A stretch of DNA of 64,000 nt from Clarkia xantiana subsp. parviflora (lineage: Eukaryota > Streptophyta > Magnoliopsida > Myrtales > Onagraceae). Under the pieces are notes generated by a model. The model made no database searches and was not told where the DNA came from. It was given only the letters and a program-made list of their open reading frames with translations. Each line of letters begins with the position of its first letter. The stretch's first letter is position 1. Shown piece after piece: positions 25,011 through 38,801 of the stretch. Position numbers and translations under genes: made by a program. The stretch spans positions 7,230,634 to 7,294,633 of the forward strand of contig JAPTYO010000010.1 in the NCBI GenBank assembly GCA_036873135.1, read 5' to 3'.

Positions 25011-25641
25011 AAAAATTAAAGTATTTTTGTTTACACAATATTAAATTTATTTATATAAATTTTAAATGATAATATTTACATATATATATAAATGGCCACT
25101 ATATAATTTTTAATTAAATAAAATAAGAAAAAAGACAGATAAAAACAGAAAAAGGAATTGGCCAAAAAAGAACGAGAAAAAAGAGAGAAAAGCCAGGAGG
25201 AGACATTAAAATGACGAGGGCAGAAACGGCAAAGAGTGCCGCACAAGTTCTATCAATATCGACATTACATTATTTTAATTTTTACATAGCCAAAAAATAA
25301 CAATAATAATAACGTTTAAAAAACCCTATAATAATAATATAATTAATAGTACAAATATAAGAAAAAATATTGAGTCTTTCTTCTACCACATCTAACAAAA
25401 GGCTTGTTTATGTTCACAACAATGCTGCATTTATATTATATAAAAAAATCAAGTACGATTGGATAATATTTTTTAAAAATAATAATAATTAGTGTTAAGC
25501 AAATTCAACAATTCTAATGGATTATATAGAACCCTTCCTTGTAGCTAGTTTCTTAAACTTTCGAGCGAAAACTAGTAATGTAGCTATAGTTTGTTATTTC
25601 CATTAATTGCTTCCTTGAGAATAATATCTTAAAACATACAT
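24258..25641. other. Spacer between the two TIR-element copies
   Basis: No gene is supported. A possible SINE-like patch (GGTGTAGCGCTTG ... AAGTTCAAATTTTG, about 24278-24340) and a (TA)n tract at 24969-25008 are the only structures seen. A purine-rich GAGAAAAAAGAGAG stretch lies at 25169-25205. Confidence 0.4.
24969..25008. repeat. (TA)n microsatellite
   Basis: About 20 TA dinucleotides. Confidence 0.9.
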
Positions 25642-26079
25642 GGGGTTTGGATGGACGTAATATGAAATTAATGTGAGATTATAAGTAATGTGAGCTACGT
25701 AATGTAATATTAGATTACAGTATTTGGTTGTGTTGTAATGTAGAGTGTAATGTTTTATTACAGTGTTTGGTATGTGTTGTGTAATGTGCAATGTAATTTG
25801 ACTTTATTATTATTATATTAATCTATATGAGAATATATTATATCTTATATGATAAAATTTAAAAGAATATATATTTTTGACAAAAACTAACTTCTTAAAA
25901 TTTATATTTTGTGATTAAACTATAGTCGTTTATGAATTCTAAAAACGAAATATTTAAATTCAATACGCATAACTATTAAAATTCTATTAATTAAAACATT
26001 ATATAAAGTTTTATAAGATAATTTTCATTAAAAAAATGTGACGAAAAAGACTTTACTCATTTTATATGAATATCATATG

Positions 26080-26744
26080 TGATGGGTATACGTTCGATTC
26101 GGGTTCGTTTTATATTATTCGGACTTCGTATACACGTCGGACTTACTAAACGGGTTCGAAATGTTCACCCGCGGGTACTAAAAAGTCCGGGACACGCACG
26201 TACGCGCCCCAGACTTACACTACGTCCGGATTGCAGACAATTCGGCCCTCCGGATTGTCCCGTTGTTCCGAACCTCCCGGGATCCTCGCGATACCTCGGG
26301 ATGGTCCGGATTCCTCCTATTATTGACATGTGAACCCCTACGCAAACACCACACGTGCAGACCCTCCCGATGTCATCTTTACTCCCGTCTACGCTCGGTT
26401 CATACTTTGAATTGAACCGACGTCGGACCGTTTAAATCCCGGTTTGATTCCAAGGTTTCCTATAAATAGGGGCCTTGATCATTCATTTCAAAGCTAATTC
26501 GGAAGTTGACAGCGGAAGCTCTGACCTCTCTCTTACTTTCTCTCTCTAAAATATCTGACTTGAGTTTCGGAGAGGGTCCATCTCACTCCATCCTCCCTTG
26601 CGTGGTGTGCGATACTGCGTCTCTTGCAGGAATACGGAGACGCACGAGTTCGGCGCGTGCGAAGACCCGAAGTAGGAGAAACACGAGGCATTCTTCTGTC
26701 GTCACTACCGGGATCCAACTCCCCAGCCCGGAAAGGATCCAACA
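26080..26744 (+). repeat. 5' LTR of the Gypsy element
   Basis: Starts TGATGGGTATACG and ends GGATCCAACA (665 bp). A TATA box CCTATAAATAGGGG lies at about 26459-26472, followed by a CT-rich tract (26515-26550) where transcription would start. The short open frames here (26079-26333, 26506-26799) are LTR sequence and not genes. Confidence 0.93.
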
Positions 26745-26747
26745 TTT

Positions 26748-26763
26748 TGGCGTCGTCCGCGAG
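26748..26763 (+). promoter_or_regulatory. Primer binding site, tRNA-Asp-like
   Basis: TGGCGTCGTCCGCGAG starts 3 bases after the 5' LTR. TGGCG.CG matches the complement of the tRNA-Asp 3' end used by Tat/Athila-type elements; the downstream half is diverged. Confidence 0.5.
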
Positions 26764-26803
26764 ATTCTGAACAAACAAGTACTCGCTTACCAGCAATAGC
26801 ATA

Positions 26804-28182
<1,379 letters not shown>

Positions 28183-31062
28183 AACTACAGAGACCTCAAC
28201 AATGCGTGCCCCAAGGATTCATATTCTTTGCCAAGAATCGATCAACTGGTCGATGCCAAAGCAGGCCACGAATTGCTATCTATAATGGATTCGTATTCAT
28301 GATACAATCAAATACCAATGCACCCCGAGGACGCCCCGCACACTGCATTCTATGCGGACAGCAACATTTACAACTACAAAGTTATGTCGTTCGGCCTAAT
28401 CAATGCGGGCGCGACTTATCAGAGGATGGTAAACGCGATATTCGGGGACCTGATCAGTAAGACGATGGAGGCATACGTCGATGACATGGTCGTAAAATCA
28501 ATCAAACGATACAACCATGCTGATGACCACCGCGAAACATTCCAAAGAATGCGCGAATTCCAGGTCCGCCTGAACCCAGCAAAATCGCTTTTGGCGTAAG
28601 GTCCGGGAAAATACTAGGCTTTATGGTCAGCCAAAGGAGCATAGAGGCAAACCCAAAAAAGGTTAGAGCAATTGAAGAAATGGCATCTCCTACAAAGCAT
28701 AAGGAGGTGCAACAGCTAAATGGCCGGCTAGCAGCTCTAAACAGGTTCCTGGCAAAAATCGGAGATAATGCGCTCCCTTTCTTTGAAATCCTATGGGCTA
28801 ACAAGAAATTTGAGTGGACACCAATCTGTGAAGAAGCCTTCCAGCAGTTAAAGCAGCACCTGCGAACACTGCCAGCATTAGCAAAGTTGATACAAGGAGA
28901 GCCCCTCTACCTCTACATATCTGTCAGCAACACTGGAGTCAGCTCAGTACTTGTCAAGCAAAAAGGCAATACTCAGCTACCAGTGTATTACGTTAGCAAA
29001 ACATTGGCAAAGTATGAAGTGAACTATATGCCAATAGAGAAGTATCTTTACGCATTCATCATTGCAGCAAGGAAGCTGAGACCATACTTTCACGCGCATG
29101 AAGTCACAGTACTCACAGATCAACCACTGAAGCATATACTATCAAAGTCGAACATGTCAGGAAAACTGACAAAGTGGTCAGTCGAGCTAAGTGAATTTCG
29201 CATCCACTTCGCCCTGCGGGCCGCAATCAAAGGACAAGCCTTGGCGGATTTCATTGTAGAATTCACAGGGATTTTCCCTGAAGAAGCAATACAGGAAGCC
29301 GCCCCACAAGCCGTAGAGCCCGTTGATGTATGGGAGATGTACACGGACGAGTCATCAAACGTAGGAGGATTAGGAGCATGACTCCTCCTAATACCACCTG
29401 ACGGATCCGAACCCCTGAAGTATGCTCTAACCTTAGTGTTCAGAGTGACAAACAACGAGGCGGAATACGAGGCCTTGATAACAGGCTTGCGGATTGCCAA
29501 AGGTGTCGTTGTCAAATACTTGAGTGTAAAATGCGACTCCCAGCTGGTTGTCAACCAGGTAAAAGGGGACTACATGGCAAAGTCAGAAAACATGCAGAAG
29601 TACCTAAAGCAAGCAAAGGAACTCGCTGACAGCTTCGACACCTTCGACATAACATCCGTCCCAAGGAACGAAAACCAGGAGGCAGACGCTCTAAGCAAGT
29701 TCGTGCACGGCAACGAACAAGGCAAAGAGACACACTTCGTGGAACACAGAATATTGTCAGTCATTGACAAGTTCGAGATATTAGCCATTGACACCGCACA
29801 AACATGGATGACACCAATCCATACATTCCTAACAACAGGGACACTGCCCGAAGACAAGACACAAGCAAACAAGATACAAAAGGTCGCTGTGAACTATGCA
29901 ATCATTGAAGGCCAACTGTACAAGAAAGGTTTCTTAACTCCATACTTAAAGTGCATCGCACCACTAGAAACACAAAAAGTGTTAAAAGAGTTACATGAAG
30001 GACAGGCAGCCTGCCATGAAGGAGCAAGGTCTTTAATCCGCAAAGCTTTGCATCTGGGCTACTATTGGCCTTCTATGAAAGCCGAAGCAACAAACATGGT
30101 AACAGAGTGCGACTCTTGTCAACAATACTCAAGAAGCATCACAACTCCAGCAGCAGAACTGAGCCTAATTGCAAGTGTGTGGCCTCTCGCGCAATGGGGC
30201 ATCGACCTGGTAGGCCCTCTACCAAAGTCCAAAGGGCAAACCAAATACATAGTGGTTGCAATCGACTACCTCTCCAAATGGATAGAAACCAAGACCTTGG
30301 CAAGAACAACAGATTTCCAAATCATCGATTTCATCCGAAACCACATAGTAGCCAGGTACGGCGTTCCGAGAGTACTCATAAGCGACAATGGTCCACAATT
30401 CAAAAGTGGTAAGCTAAAAACCTACTGCAAAACTCTAAACATAGAGCAACGCTTCGCGTCAATGCATCACGCACAAACCAACGGCCAAGTGAAGTCAGCA
30501 AAAAGATCGTCATGGACGGTCTCAAGAAAAGAATCCACGCACTAAAAGGAGGATGGGCCGATGAACTCGGCAGTGTCCTATGGGGCAGTGTCCTATGGGC
30601 GGTACGCACAACTCCTAAACGATCAACCGGCGAAACACCATTCAGCATGGTGTATGGGACGGAAGCAGTCGCTCCGGTAGAGATATCAGTCTCTTCATAC
30701 CGAACAACTCATTACGACGCCCAGGCAAATGAAGAAGAAAGACTCCTAGACCTGGACTTGGCCGATGAAAAGCGTTGGAAATCTGAGGAACTTCAAGCAA
30801 GAATGCACCTAGCCACCTCAAGATAATACAACCAGAAGGTCAAAGGAAGACAATTCCATGTTGGTGAGATGGTTTGGAGAAATAATGAATTCACAGAACT
30901 CGACACAATCAACAAGCTATCACCAAAATGGGAAGGTCCATACAAGATAGCATAAGTACCATACAGCAATGCATATCGCTTGGAGGATTCCGATCAATGG
31001 CAACATATCCACAAACACATTCAGCGGTGGACACTTGAAAAAGGTCCACGCAGGAACACACC
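28183..31062 (+). pseudogene. Gypsy pol: rest of reverse transcriptase, RNase H, integrase (broken)
   Basis: RT resumes with DLNNACPKDSYSLP and carries the catalytic YVDD at 28474-28485. The connection and RNase H region follows (KTLAKYEVNYMPIEKYLYA, MYTDESS). The integrase has an HHCC-type finger (about 30000-30125) and the first two acidic residues of the DDE triad, GIDLVGP (Asp at 30204-30206) and ISDNGP (Asp at 30383-30385). Breaks seen: TGA 28300-28302, a frameshift between 28597 and 28623, TGA 29379-29381, a one-base loss near 30490 right at the expected catalytic Glu, a 15-bp tandem duplication near 30570-30599, TAA 30824-30826 and a further stop near 30955. It cannot encode a working polyprotein. 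Confidence 0.85.
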
Positions 31063-31449
31063 ATCTACTTAACTAAAAAAGCTCTTGTATCAAGCTCTTT
31101 AGATCCATTTACCTTGCGCACTACAAGAAGGAGATGTAATACCTCCATATATTTGCAACTATGTAAGTATTGCATACCTAATGAAGTTAATGTATTTCGT
31201 AGGTACATTACTCTAATACGATCCACGCTCTGGAATAACGCCAAGTAGTGGACTCTATGCATTAACCTTGCAACAACACTTCAAGCTTAAAACGCTTAAT
31301 ACAACAAAATGCTAATATCACACCAAAATGTCAATACTTGATATCAACAACGAGCTTGCAATACGCTCTCTTCCACGACATCTATTATCTCTATTCTATA
31401 CAACTACATCCTGGATATTTTCCTAAGGATTATCTACATACAATATGAC

Positions 31450-31790
31450 GCGACATCCCCACTCGGGGGCAACCCCATGATTACAATACTCATTCCTTGG
31501 ATATTTTAAACCAAGAGGCTCTCATCTACTAAGTGGCACAACATCCTCTACACGAGGGCAACCCCACACAATTACATGATGCGACATCTTCTATACGAGG
31601 GCAACCCCATGATATCTTACTGAGGAACGAGACACCCAGTATATATTACTAAACACATACATGGCGCGACATCCTCTATACGAGGGCAACCCCATGATAT
31701 CTTACTAAGGAACGAGACACCCAGTACATATTACTAATCACATACATGGCGCGACATCCTCTATACGAGGGTAACCCCATGGGAACCTAC
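31450..31790 (+). repeat. Tandem repeats with PPT-like core, in the Gypsy 3' region
   Basis: About 80-bp units with the core CGACATCCTCTATACGAGGG followed by CAACCCCATG. The clearest units start near 31582, 31663 and 31748, with diverged copies near 31450 and 31535. Further single copies lie near 35741 and 35805. The CGAGGGCAA/CTCGGGGGCAA core resembles the polypurine tract at 36994-37006. Confidence 0.8.
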
Positions 31791-31954
31791 TACTACCCAC
31801 AAGTAGCGTTCATTATTACGTACCAACACTCTACGCCGGGAGGAGCGTAGACAACAATCGCCGCGATACTCAACACAGCGAAAAACTCACCAAACATACA
31901 AGTCGAGTCTTGTAAAACCTTATCTTGTCCATTAACAAATAACGGAAATAAAAC

Positions 31955-32465
31955 ACTCCAATCAAGCAAGTAGTGTCTTGCCACACGTCGCCTTGGAATG
32001 GCCCAAGAGACGGAAAAAACTACAAGTTGTGAAAACAAACTTGTACAGCCCCCTGGAATAACCAGGATGAGGTGTAGTAGCATCGCAAGGTCAGTACAAG
32101 GACTAGCCAAGGAACACCTTGCCTTAACGCTATAACGGGGGTACCCAAATAGCGGATCAAAACACATTCAAATTTCGGCAAGTCGTGTCTTGCTACAACG
32201 TCGCTTCAGAGTGGTCCGAAAGATGTGATAAACTACAAGGCGTATCACACGACCTTCGTCACGTCCCTTTGACTAACAAAGTGGAGGCGTACTAGCATCA
32301 CAAGGCAAGTAATTGGATTAGCCAACAGAACGCCTTGTAACAACGTTACGCGGGGAGTTCCCAACTAACGGATGGAAAAACGCACCAAACTAACAAGTAG
32401 CGTCTTGTAACAACGTCACCTTAGAGTGGACTAAGAGACGGTAAAAACTAAGGTTTCGCCTCGTC
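31955..32465 (+). repeat. About 210-225-bp tandem repeats in the Gypsy 3' region
   Basis: Three diverged units share the order AAGTAGTGTCTTG, then AACGTCGCC, GAGTGG, AAGAGACGG and AAACTACAAG. They begin near 31965, 32175 and 32395. Non-coding. Confidence 0.7.
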
Positions 32466-32489
32466 AAAATGGCACGCTCACGTGTACAC

Positions 32490-32700
32490 GGGGGTCTTGC
32501 GCATTACTACCCACAAATACCAAGTACCGGGAAAACAACCTTGTGCATTACTACCCATAAATGCCAAGGGTCACTCTAAGGACTTGCGCATTACTACTCA
32601 CAAATGCCAAGTGCCGGGACATCGACCTTACGCATTACTACCCACAAATGCTAAGTGTCACTCATAAGTCTTGCACATTACTATTCATGGAATATAGCAT
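32490..32700 (+). repeat. Short tandem repeats around GCATTACTACCCACAAATGC
   Basis: Five diverged copies of a 40-60-bp unit at about 32500, 32543, 32587, 32630 and 32675. The open frames at 32482-32791 are by-products of this repeat. Confidence 0.75.
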
Positions 32701-33180
32701 GCATACAACATATGTGTCCACGACACATACATCTCGCCATGCCTTGATATATCCAAGAGGGGCATGCACTGCAGGGACGTATGTCTCCTAACAGCAACTA
32801 CGGATGCTTTCATCCACAAAGATGACGAGTCTCAACTCTACTCTATAGTCCACACTACATGGACAATCTCAAAACACAAAGGTATGAAATATTACTACCA
32901 TATTACCATGCATTACTAAACCATTCATGACAAGTCTTATATGACAACGTCAAAGCATAGAAACATAAACATAAAGGGTTCAATAGGATAACACCCCAAC
33001 AAGCAACCTAAATCCAAACATGGGGAGCCAAAACTATGTACAAAGAGTTTGTGAAAAAAAACACTCAACCTGACGCCACGTCAGGAGCACGACCATCAAC
33101 GGCATCGCTGCATGCCCCAGATACATCCCCTCCAAACGTGTTACCCTCCACGAAAATCGGATATCCAGCATCATTGAACA

Positions 33181-35661
33181 TCAACTCGTACTCACGGGTG
33201 TCAGCTTCAATATCCTTGGGGGCATTCCTAACAACCATGGCAGGGACATACTCCTCAACAGCAGGGGGGCATCCACCACAACAGGCGGGGCATCAGTTCC
33301 ATCTCTAGCTCGCAAGGCTGCCACATGATCAATGGCAAACTTGGAATACGGAACAAGCTGACCAAACTGCAAGCTCGGATCAAGAGCATACACATGCTCG
33401 ATAAGACCCTCAATAGAGTCATAAAGCATATCATCCGCAGCCACCAAGACTTCAGCACTGTATGACTCGGAAGCCTTGTATTCCGCGACGCCCATAACCT
33501 TGCCATCCGCAAGGGACTTCTCCTTCATGGCCCGCAAGGAGAGATCATGATTGGCGCTATCCGCAATGGCCTTCGCCTGAATGGCAGCAATGTCAGACTC
33601 AAGCGCCGCAATACGAGCCTGACGAGCGGAACTCTCCGCTTGTAGGTCGACAACCTTCGTATCCAAGATACGCGCCCTCTCCTTAGCACCCTCAGCCTCG
33701 AGACATGCAATCTCAGACTTCTCCATAAACATATTCTTCTCCTCGACAAGTTCAATCACGTAGGAGGAGAGATTGACCATCTGAATGGCAACCTACAATA
33801 ATAAAAAACAAGTAAGTTGCAGTAACAAAGACAAGCATACATACAAGTCATGAAGGAGTAAGGATAGATACTCACAGGTGCAAGGCACGACAATGCACCC
33901 TCAGCACATGCTTGCGCACCCTCGGGATCACTAGGGCGAATCCTCCTATCCCCAGGAGGAATAATCTGCTGAAGAACACGAACTCCCACATCGGGAGTGG
34001 TCAAGCTAACCTCCTTCGCAAAGCGAGGCCCTCCGGCAGAGAAGGGTACTCACTCGTCACCCACAACAGAGTCCTTGGAGGGACAAACCAGCTCGGCCCG
34101 TGTAAGGGCAGTAACTGGTGGAACAGCTATAAACGTATGCAAAGATAAACAAGACGATCCAAATACACTAAGTATAGAAACAATACAAGGACAGCCAATA
34201 TACTTGTGCGGGGAGGCCCCTCCTCCGAAGCCCGGTCCCTCGGCCGGGGGGCAGACATCACGGGTACGGCAGGTGCGTGGGCTTCAATCCCTTTCCCCTT
34301 GCTAAGAGGAGTTCTCAACGCCTCGCCACTGCCAGACTTGGAGCGCTTAGGGTCGCTCGAGGGTTGTACCTCGGAGTCGGGACACTTCGCCTTGGCCCGA
34401 GGCGGAGTGTCGACAGTCGTAACAGCTCGCTCTGCCACGAATGGGGATCGACCTACAAACAAGAACAAAGCAAGATAAAATCAAAGGCATAGGACACAGA
34501 CAAGTAAAATGATTTCACAAGCATACAACTTACCCGCGCTCCCCTTGCCACGTCCAGGCCTCATGCCCTGGAGAACAGCAGATATGTCCATGCGTCCGCT
34601 CTGTGCAGCAGGAGCAGCACCTCCCTGAGAGCCCGTTTGCAAGCGGGAAGTTTTTCCATGACACCAGCATACATCACAACACAAGGAAGTTATAAAGGTT
34701 CATAAAATACCGAAGTACCCCCCTAATGAGGAGTGCAAATCCCAGCATTGCGCAAATTTCGCTCCTCCACACAAGACAATGCCGTGTATGCACGCGCCTT
34801 GCGCGCCCGATACACCTTCTTCATCACTGCTTTGTCAGACTCGGAGAATTCACAAAAAGCGGGCACTGGATCAGGTTTCGTAACCAGAATAATACACCAA
34901 TCCATCCCGGGACCGTCAGTGAAGAAATAGTGTTTTTGCCAATGACTCTTCGACCGGTCTACAGCAGTAACAAAGCGAAGAGTGCTATCCCACTTCACTT
35001 CGCCCAAACCAAGATCAGCAAACTCTTTTCCCCTCATCAAAGGCCAGCGGATAGAAATTGAACACAACCCAGATGCATCCGGACGTTGGAGCCGGAAGAA
35101 GCATCAGAAGAGCAATGTCGAATAACTACATGACTGTTGATGGCATAGTACTCGGAAGCAAACCCAGTACCGTATAGCAGCAGGCACAAGATCAAGATGA
35201 GAGATCCTATAATAACGACACAACTTCCGCAAGTCCGAACAGTAAGGGAAGCGCAGTTCCATCCGAATCTGAGAGGCGTAAATAGCGGACAAATCATCCG
35301 GAGGCACAGTGGGCATTCCTGGACGAGCATCAAGAATAACATCAAACAGGTAGAATGCCTCTCCCAAAGGACAAAGCCCAGAACGAACGACAAGGCGCTG
35401 ATACTCATCATAATCCAATCAGTTGCCTACAAAAGTTTGCACCAAGTCCTTCGACTCCACGCGAGGCTCTAGCTCGGATGAAGAATGTATATCGTCCATA
35501 GTTTCCGGCTCGGAAGAATCCGTAAACTCCAAAGACTCCGACTCGGAATAAGAAAGAAATCTAACAGAACTGGTAGGAATATGAGACTTACTCATATTCA
35601 CAAAGCCCGCAAGTCGAAAAGGTAATCCTAAGGATGGACTCCCCAGCTTCTCGAAACACAA
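33181..35661 (-). pseudogene. Antisense ORF region of the Gypsy element (putative gypsy-type transposon domain plus coiled coil)
   Basis: Read opposite to pol, several frames lie in a consistent order. An acidic Ser/Glu-rich N-terminus (35661-35422) is followed, after one in-frame TGA (35419-35421), by a region including DYDEYQRLVVRSGLCPLGE and LRKLCRYYRISHLDLVP. That region resembles Pfam PF04195-type 'putative gypsy type transposon' proteins. Frameshifts near 35150 and 35050 precede a segment with FADLGLGEVKWDS (35067-34723). Low-complexity exon-like pieces follow (34468-34127), then a 199-residue coiled-coil frame (33780-33181). Tat/Grande elements are known to carry antisense genes here, and the set looks like a decayed multi-exon gene. 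The function is unknown. Confidence 0.6.
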
Positions 35662-35859
35662 CTCCTACAAGGATACAACTACAACCCGTTCAATACATAC
35701 GCGTACACCCAACGTGTTAACAACCTCTATGCAACAAACATCCCCCGCTCGGGGGCAACATCATGCTCACAAATCTATTAAGTGTTCGACTACTACATAG
35801 CGAACATCCTCTATACGAGGGCAACTCTATGTTAGTAAGGGCCTCGTCCCAACACTTAC

Positions 35860-36120
35860 ATGATCTACACGCGCGTATGCACGCCTACGCATGTATATGC
35901 ACGCCTACGTACCTGTGAGTATCTACGTACACCCACGCTCAACTATATGTGTTTGCATACACTAATATGTGTTCATGCACCACTCTACGCGCCTACATGC
36001 AACTATATGTGCATACATATACGTACATGTACCTATGAGTGCCAACATGTGCATACATGCACTTACACATGCTCATGTGTGTCTACGAATGCTTACATGC
36101 GTCTATGTTCACCCACGTGG
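35860..36120 (+). repeat. Degenerate short repeat (CACGCCTACGTA/TGCATACATG type)
   Basis: A run of 10-20-bp alternating ACGC/ACAT motifs gives a spurious Cys/Thr/Tyr-rich frame (35860-36327). No protein family fits. Confidence 0.6.
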
Positions 36121-36993
36121 CCTAAGGCAAACCCCCCCAAGGTAACAAGTGTTAATATACTCATAGTGCTAACGCCTATATGCATGTGCTTATCTAACAT
36201 GTGTAGGATATGGATACATACATACACCCCCTTTGGGAATACAAAGCTTAGCTATAGCTACAAGCATCTCCATACAACCAAGTGTGTACATACACGCCAC
36301 AACAATTCCTTGGGTAATCAAATATGACAATCCAACATTTTAATCAATATGGAAGTATTACTCCTACTCTATACATACAAGTGGTAAACACTTAACCATT
36401 TTTATGCTCCTTTTTGCTATGCTTAACTATCCTAGGCATTTCATCAAACACTTGGTGGGCATGGATGATCAAGTTCAAAATCAAAGCAAAGATTAACCAA
36501 ATTAATGCAATTAAAGGCATTGGCATACCTGGAAATGATTCTAATCAACTCCAAAAAACCGAATCGCCCCAAAAATCGAGGTTGCAAGCTCGTTTTGGAC
36601 CGCCCGCCGTCCGCCGTGGCGGCTGTCACCTGCCGCCGCGTCTGTCGCCGCCGCTGGTCCTGGTGCCACGAGCTGGCTTCGCTGGTGAGTGGTGGTTGGC
36701 CGATGGTGAAGGAGTGTAGGTGGGTGAGTGGTTTGGGTACTAAGTCACTTACTCTTCAAGAAATGGAGAAGACAACTCTAAAAAGGGGGAAGACAAAGTG
36801 TGGTGATATTTGAATTCACTCATTTATATACACCTATAGATACGACTACTCCCGTCCAAGTCTAAGAAGGGATATATCGTAATAAGTTCCACGCGCCAAC
36901 GAACAGTAAGTCCATCTCGAGGTAACACCCGAACTTAAATCGAACGTATACTCTATCGAAAATAGAGTCAAGACGGGGCCATGCCACCACTTG

Positions 36994-37006
36994 ACTCGGG
37001 GGCAAA
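36994..37006 (+). promoter_or_regulatory. Polypurine tract of the Gypsy element
   Basis: ACTCGGGGGCAAA abuts the TG of the 3' LTR, the expected position for plus-strand priming in Ty3/Gypsy elements. Confidence 0.8.
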
Positions 37007-37755
37007 TGATGGGTATACCTCCGATTCGGGTTCTTTTTATATTATTCGGACTTCGTATATACGTCGGACTCACTAAACGGTTTTGAAATGTTCACCCGCG
37101 GGTACTAAAAAGTTCGGGACACGCGCGTACGCGCCCCGGACTTACACCGCGTCCGGATTGCAAGACAATCTGGAGCTGGTCCGGATTGCAGACAATCTGG
37201 AGCTGGTCCGGATTGTTCCACAATTTGAATCCGGTCTTGATTGTGGGACAATCCGGCCCTCCGGATTGTCCCGTTATTCCGGACCTCCCGGGATCCTCGC
37301 GATACCTCGGGATGGTCCAGATTCCTCCTATTATTGACATGTGGACCCCTACGCAAAAACCACACGTGCAGACCCTCCCGATGTCAGCTTTACTCCCGTC
37401 TACGCTCAGTTCATACTTTGCATTGAACCGACGTCGGACCGTTCAAATCCCGGTTTGATTCCAAGGTTTCCTATAAATAGGGGCCTTGATCATTCATTTC
37501 AAAGCTAATTCGAAAGTTGACAGCGGAAGCTCTGCCATCTCTCTTACTTTCTCTCTCTAAAATACCTGACTTGAGCTTCGGAGAGGGTCCATCGCACTCT
37601 ACCCCCCCTTGCGTGGTGTACGATACTGCCCCTCTTGCAGGAATACGGAGACGCACAAGTTCGGCACGTGTGAAGACCTGAAGTAGGAGCAACCCGAGGC
37701 ATTCTTCTGTCGTCACTACCTGGATCCGACTCCCCAGCCCGGAAAGGATCCAACA
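37007..37755 (+). repeat. 3' LTR of the Gypsy element, with internal expansion
   Basis: Starts TGATGGGTATACC and ends GGATCCAACA (749 bp). It is about 84 bp longer than the 5' LTR. The extra DNA lies around 37166-37250 and includes a tandem 28-bp unit (CCGGATTGCAGACAATCTGG core, two copies from 37152) plus a diverged inverted piece. TATAAATAGGGG lies at about 37472. Confidence 0.93.
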
Positions 37756-38107
37756 ATATGCATTATTGCTTATTATAATAATGATTTATTAGATAAAAAT
37801 AAAAACTAATAATAATAACAATATTATTATCACAATAATTTATGAAGATTATATAAAGTATTTTATCTATTTAATAAATAGTAATAAAATATTAACACTC
37901 CGTAATGTTGGACGTAATCTCACATTACATCTGTTTTTTGATGTAATCTCACATTACGTTGAATAGATTTTAGACGTAATCTCAGATTACAATTAACATT
38001 ACATTACAATGCACATTACGTCGTTTGGAAAACCAAACAACGTAATGTTGATGTAATGTGGGACGTAATGTGAAATTACATCTCACATTACATCCATCCA
38101 AACACCC

Positions 38108-38342
38108 TCATATAGTTAGCAAAATACCAACTAAACCTAGTATTGCTAGCTAGACTTTATTTTTGTAACAAAATGCTAACCGACTTTTTATGAATGGACA
38201 AATAACTAACTATGTTCATTCTGACGCTAATTATTATATATAATCATACTCTTGAGGATCACGAGATTTAGAACTATAATCATAAATATTCCGAAATTAA
38301 AAAAGTAACTTAAGATTAAACATTAATCAATTTGTTTGAAAG
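38108..38342. other. Short AT-rich spacer
   Basis: No feature is seen between TIR-element copy B and the target duplication of the Copia element. Confidence 0.5.
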
Positions 38343-38347
38343 ACTTG

Positions 38348-38694
38348 TGTGCAAACTAGCAAGGACTCACGGCGCGAAGGAGAAATCGTCGGAGAAGAAA
38401 ATAAAGTGGCGGAGGCGCAGAGAATGAGAGAGAGATTTATGAGGGATCACTTAGGGTTATGCTTCATCTGCTCCTATCACCCCCAATATATACTAAACCC
38501 TAGAAAGAGTAAAACAAGGTTACACTGCAACCTTTACAGAATGGCAAAAAGAGTCCCTAAAGTATCAGCTAAGTTACAGATTGATACAAAAGCCCAGCCC
38601 ATACAAGAATAACCCAGCCAATGATAAAGTGGGCTTAAACTCAAAATAGCTCATACCCGAAAATAACACTAGGCTTATTGGGCTGCCTTTAACA
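38348..38694 (-). repeat. 3' LTR of the Copia element
   Basis: On the minus strand it begins TGTTAAAGGCAGCCC and ends TTTGCACA (347 bp). The PPT on the minus strand, TTGAGGGAGAG, lies immediately upstream (plus-strand 38695-38706). Confidence 0.93.
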
Positions 38695-38801
38695 CTCTCC
38701 CTCAATCAGAACTTTGCTCAAACAAATCAATCATATTAAGCTTCATCAATAATCGCCCGTGTTGTGCTTTGGGAACAAATATGTCGGCTGACTTGAAGTC
38801 T

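Noticed and set aside
31450..32700. Regularly spaced repeats as a CRISPR-like array
   Set aside because: Units are diverged tandem repeats with no unique equal-length spacers, inside a plant retrotransposon.
35860..36327. Cys/Thr/Tyr-rich 155-residue ORF
   Set aside because: It follows a degenerate short tandem repeat and has no domain.
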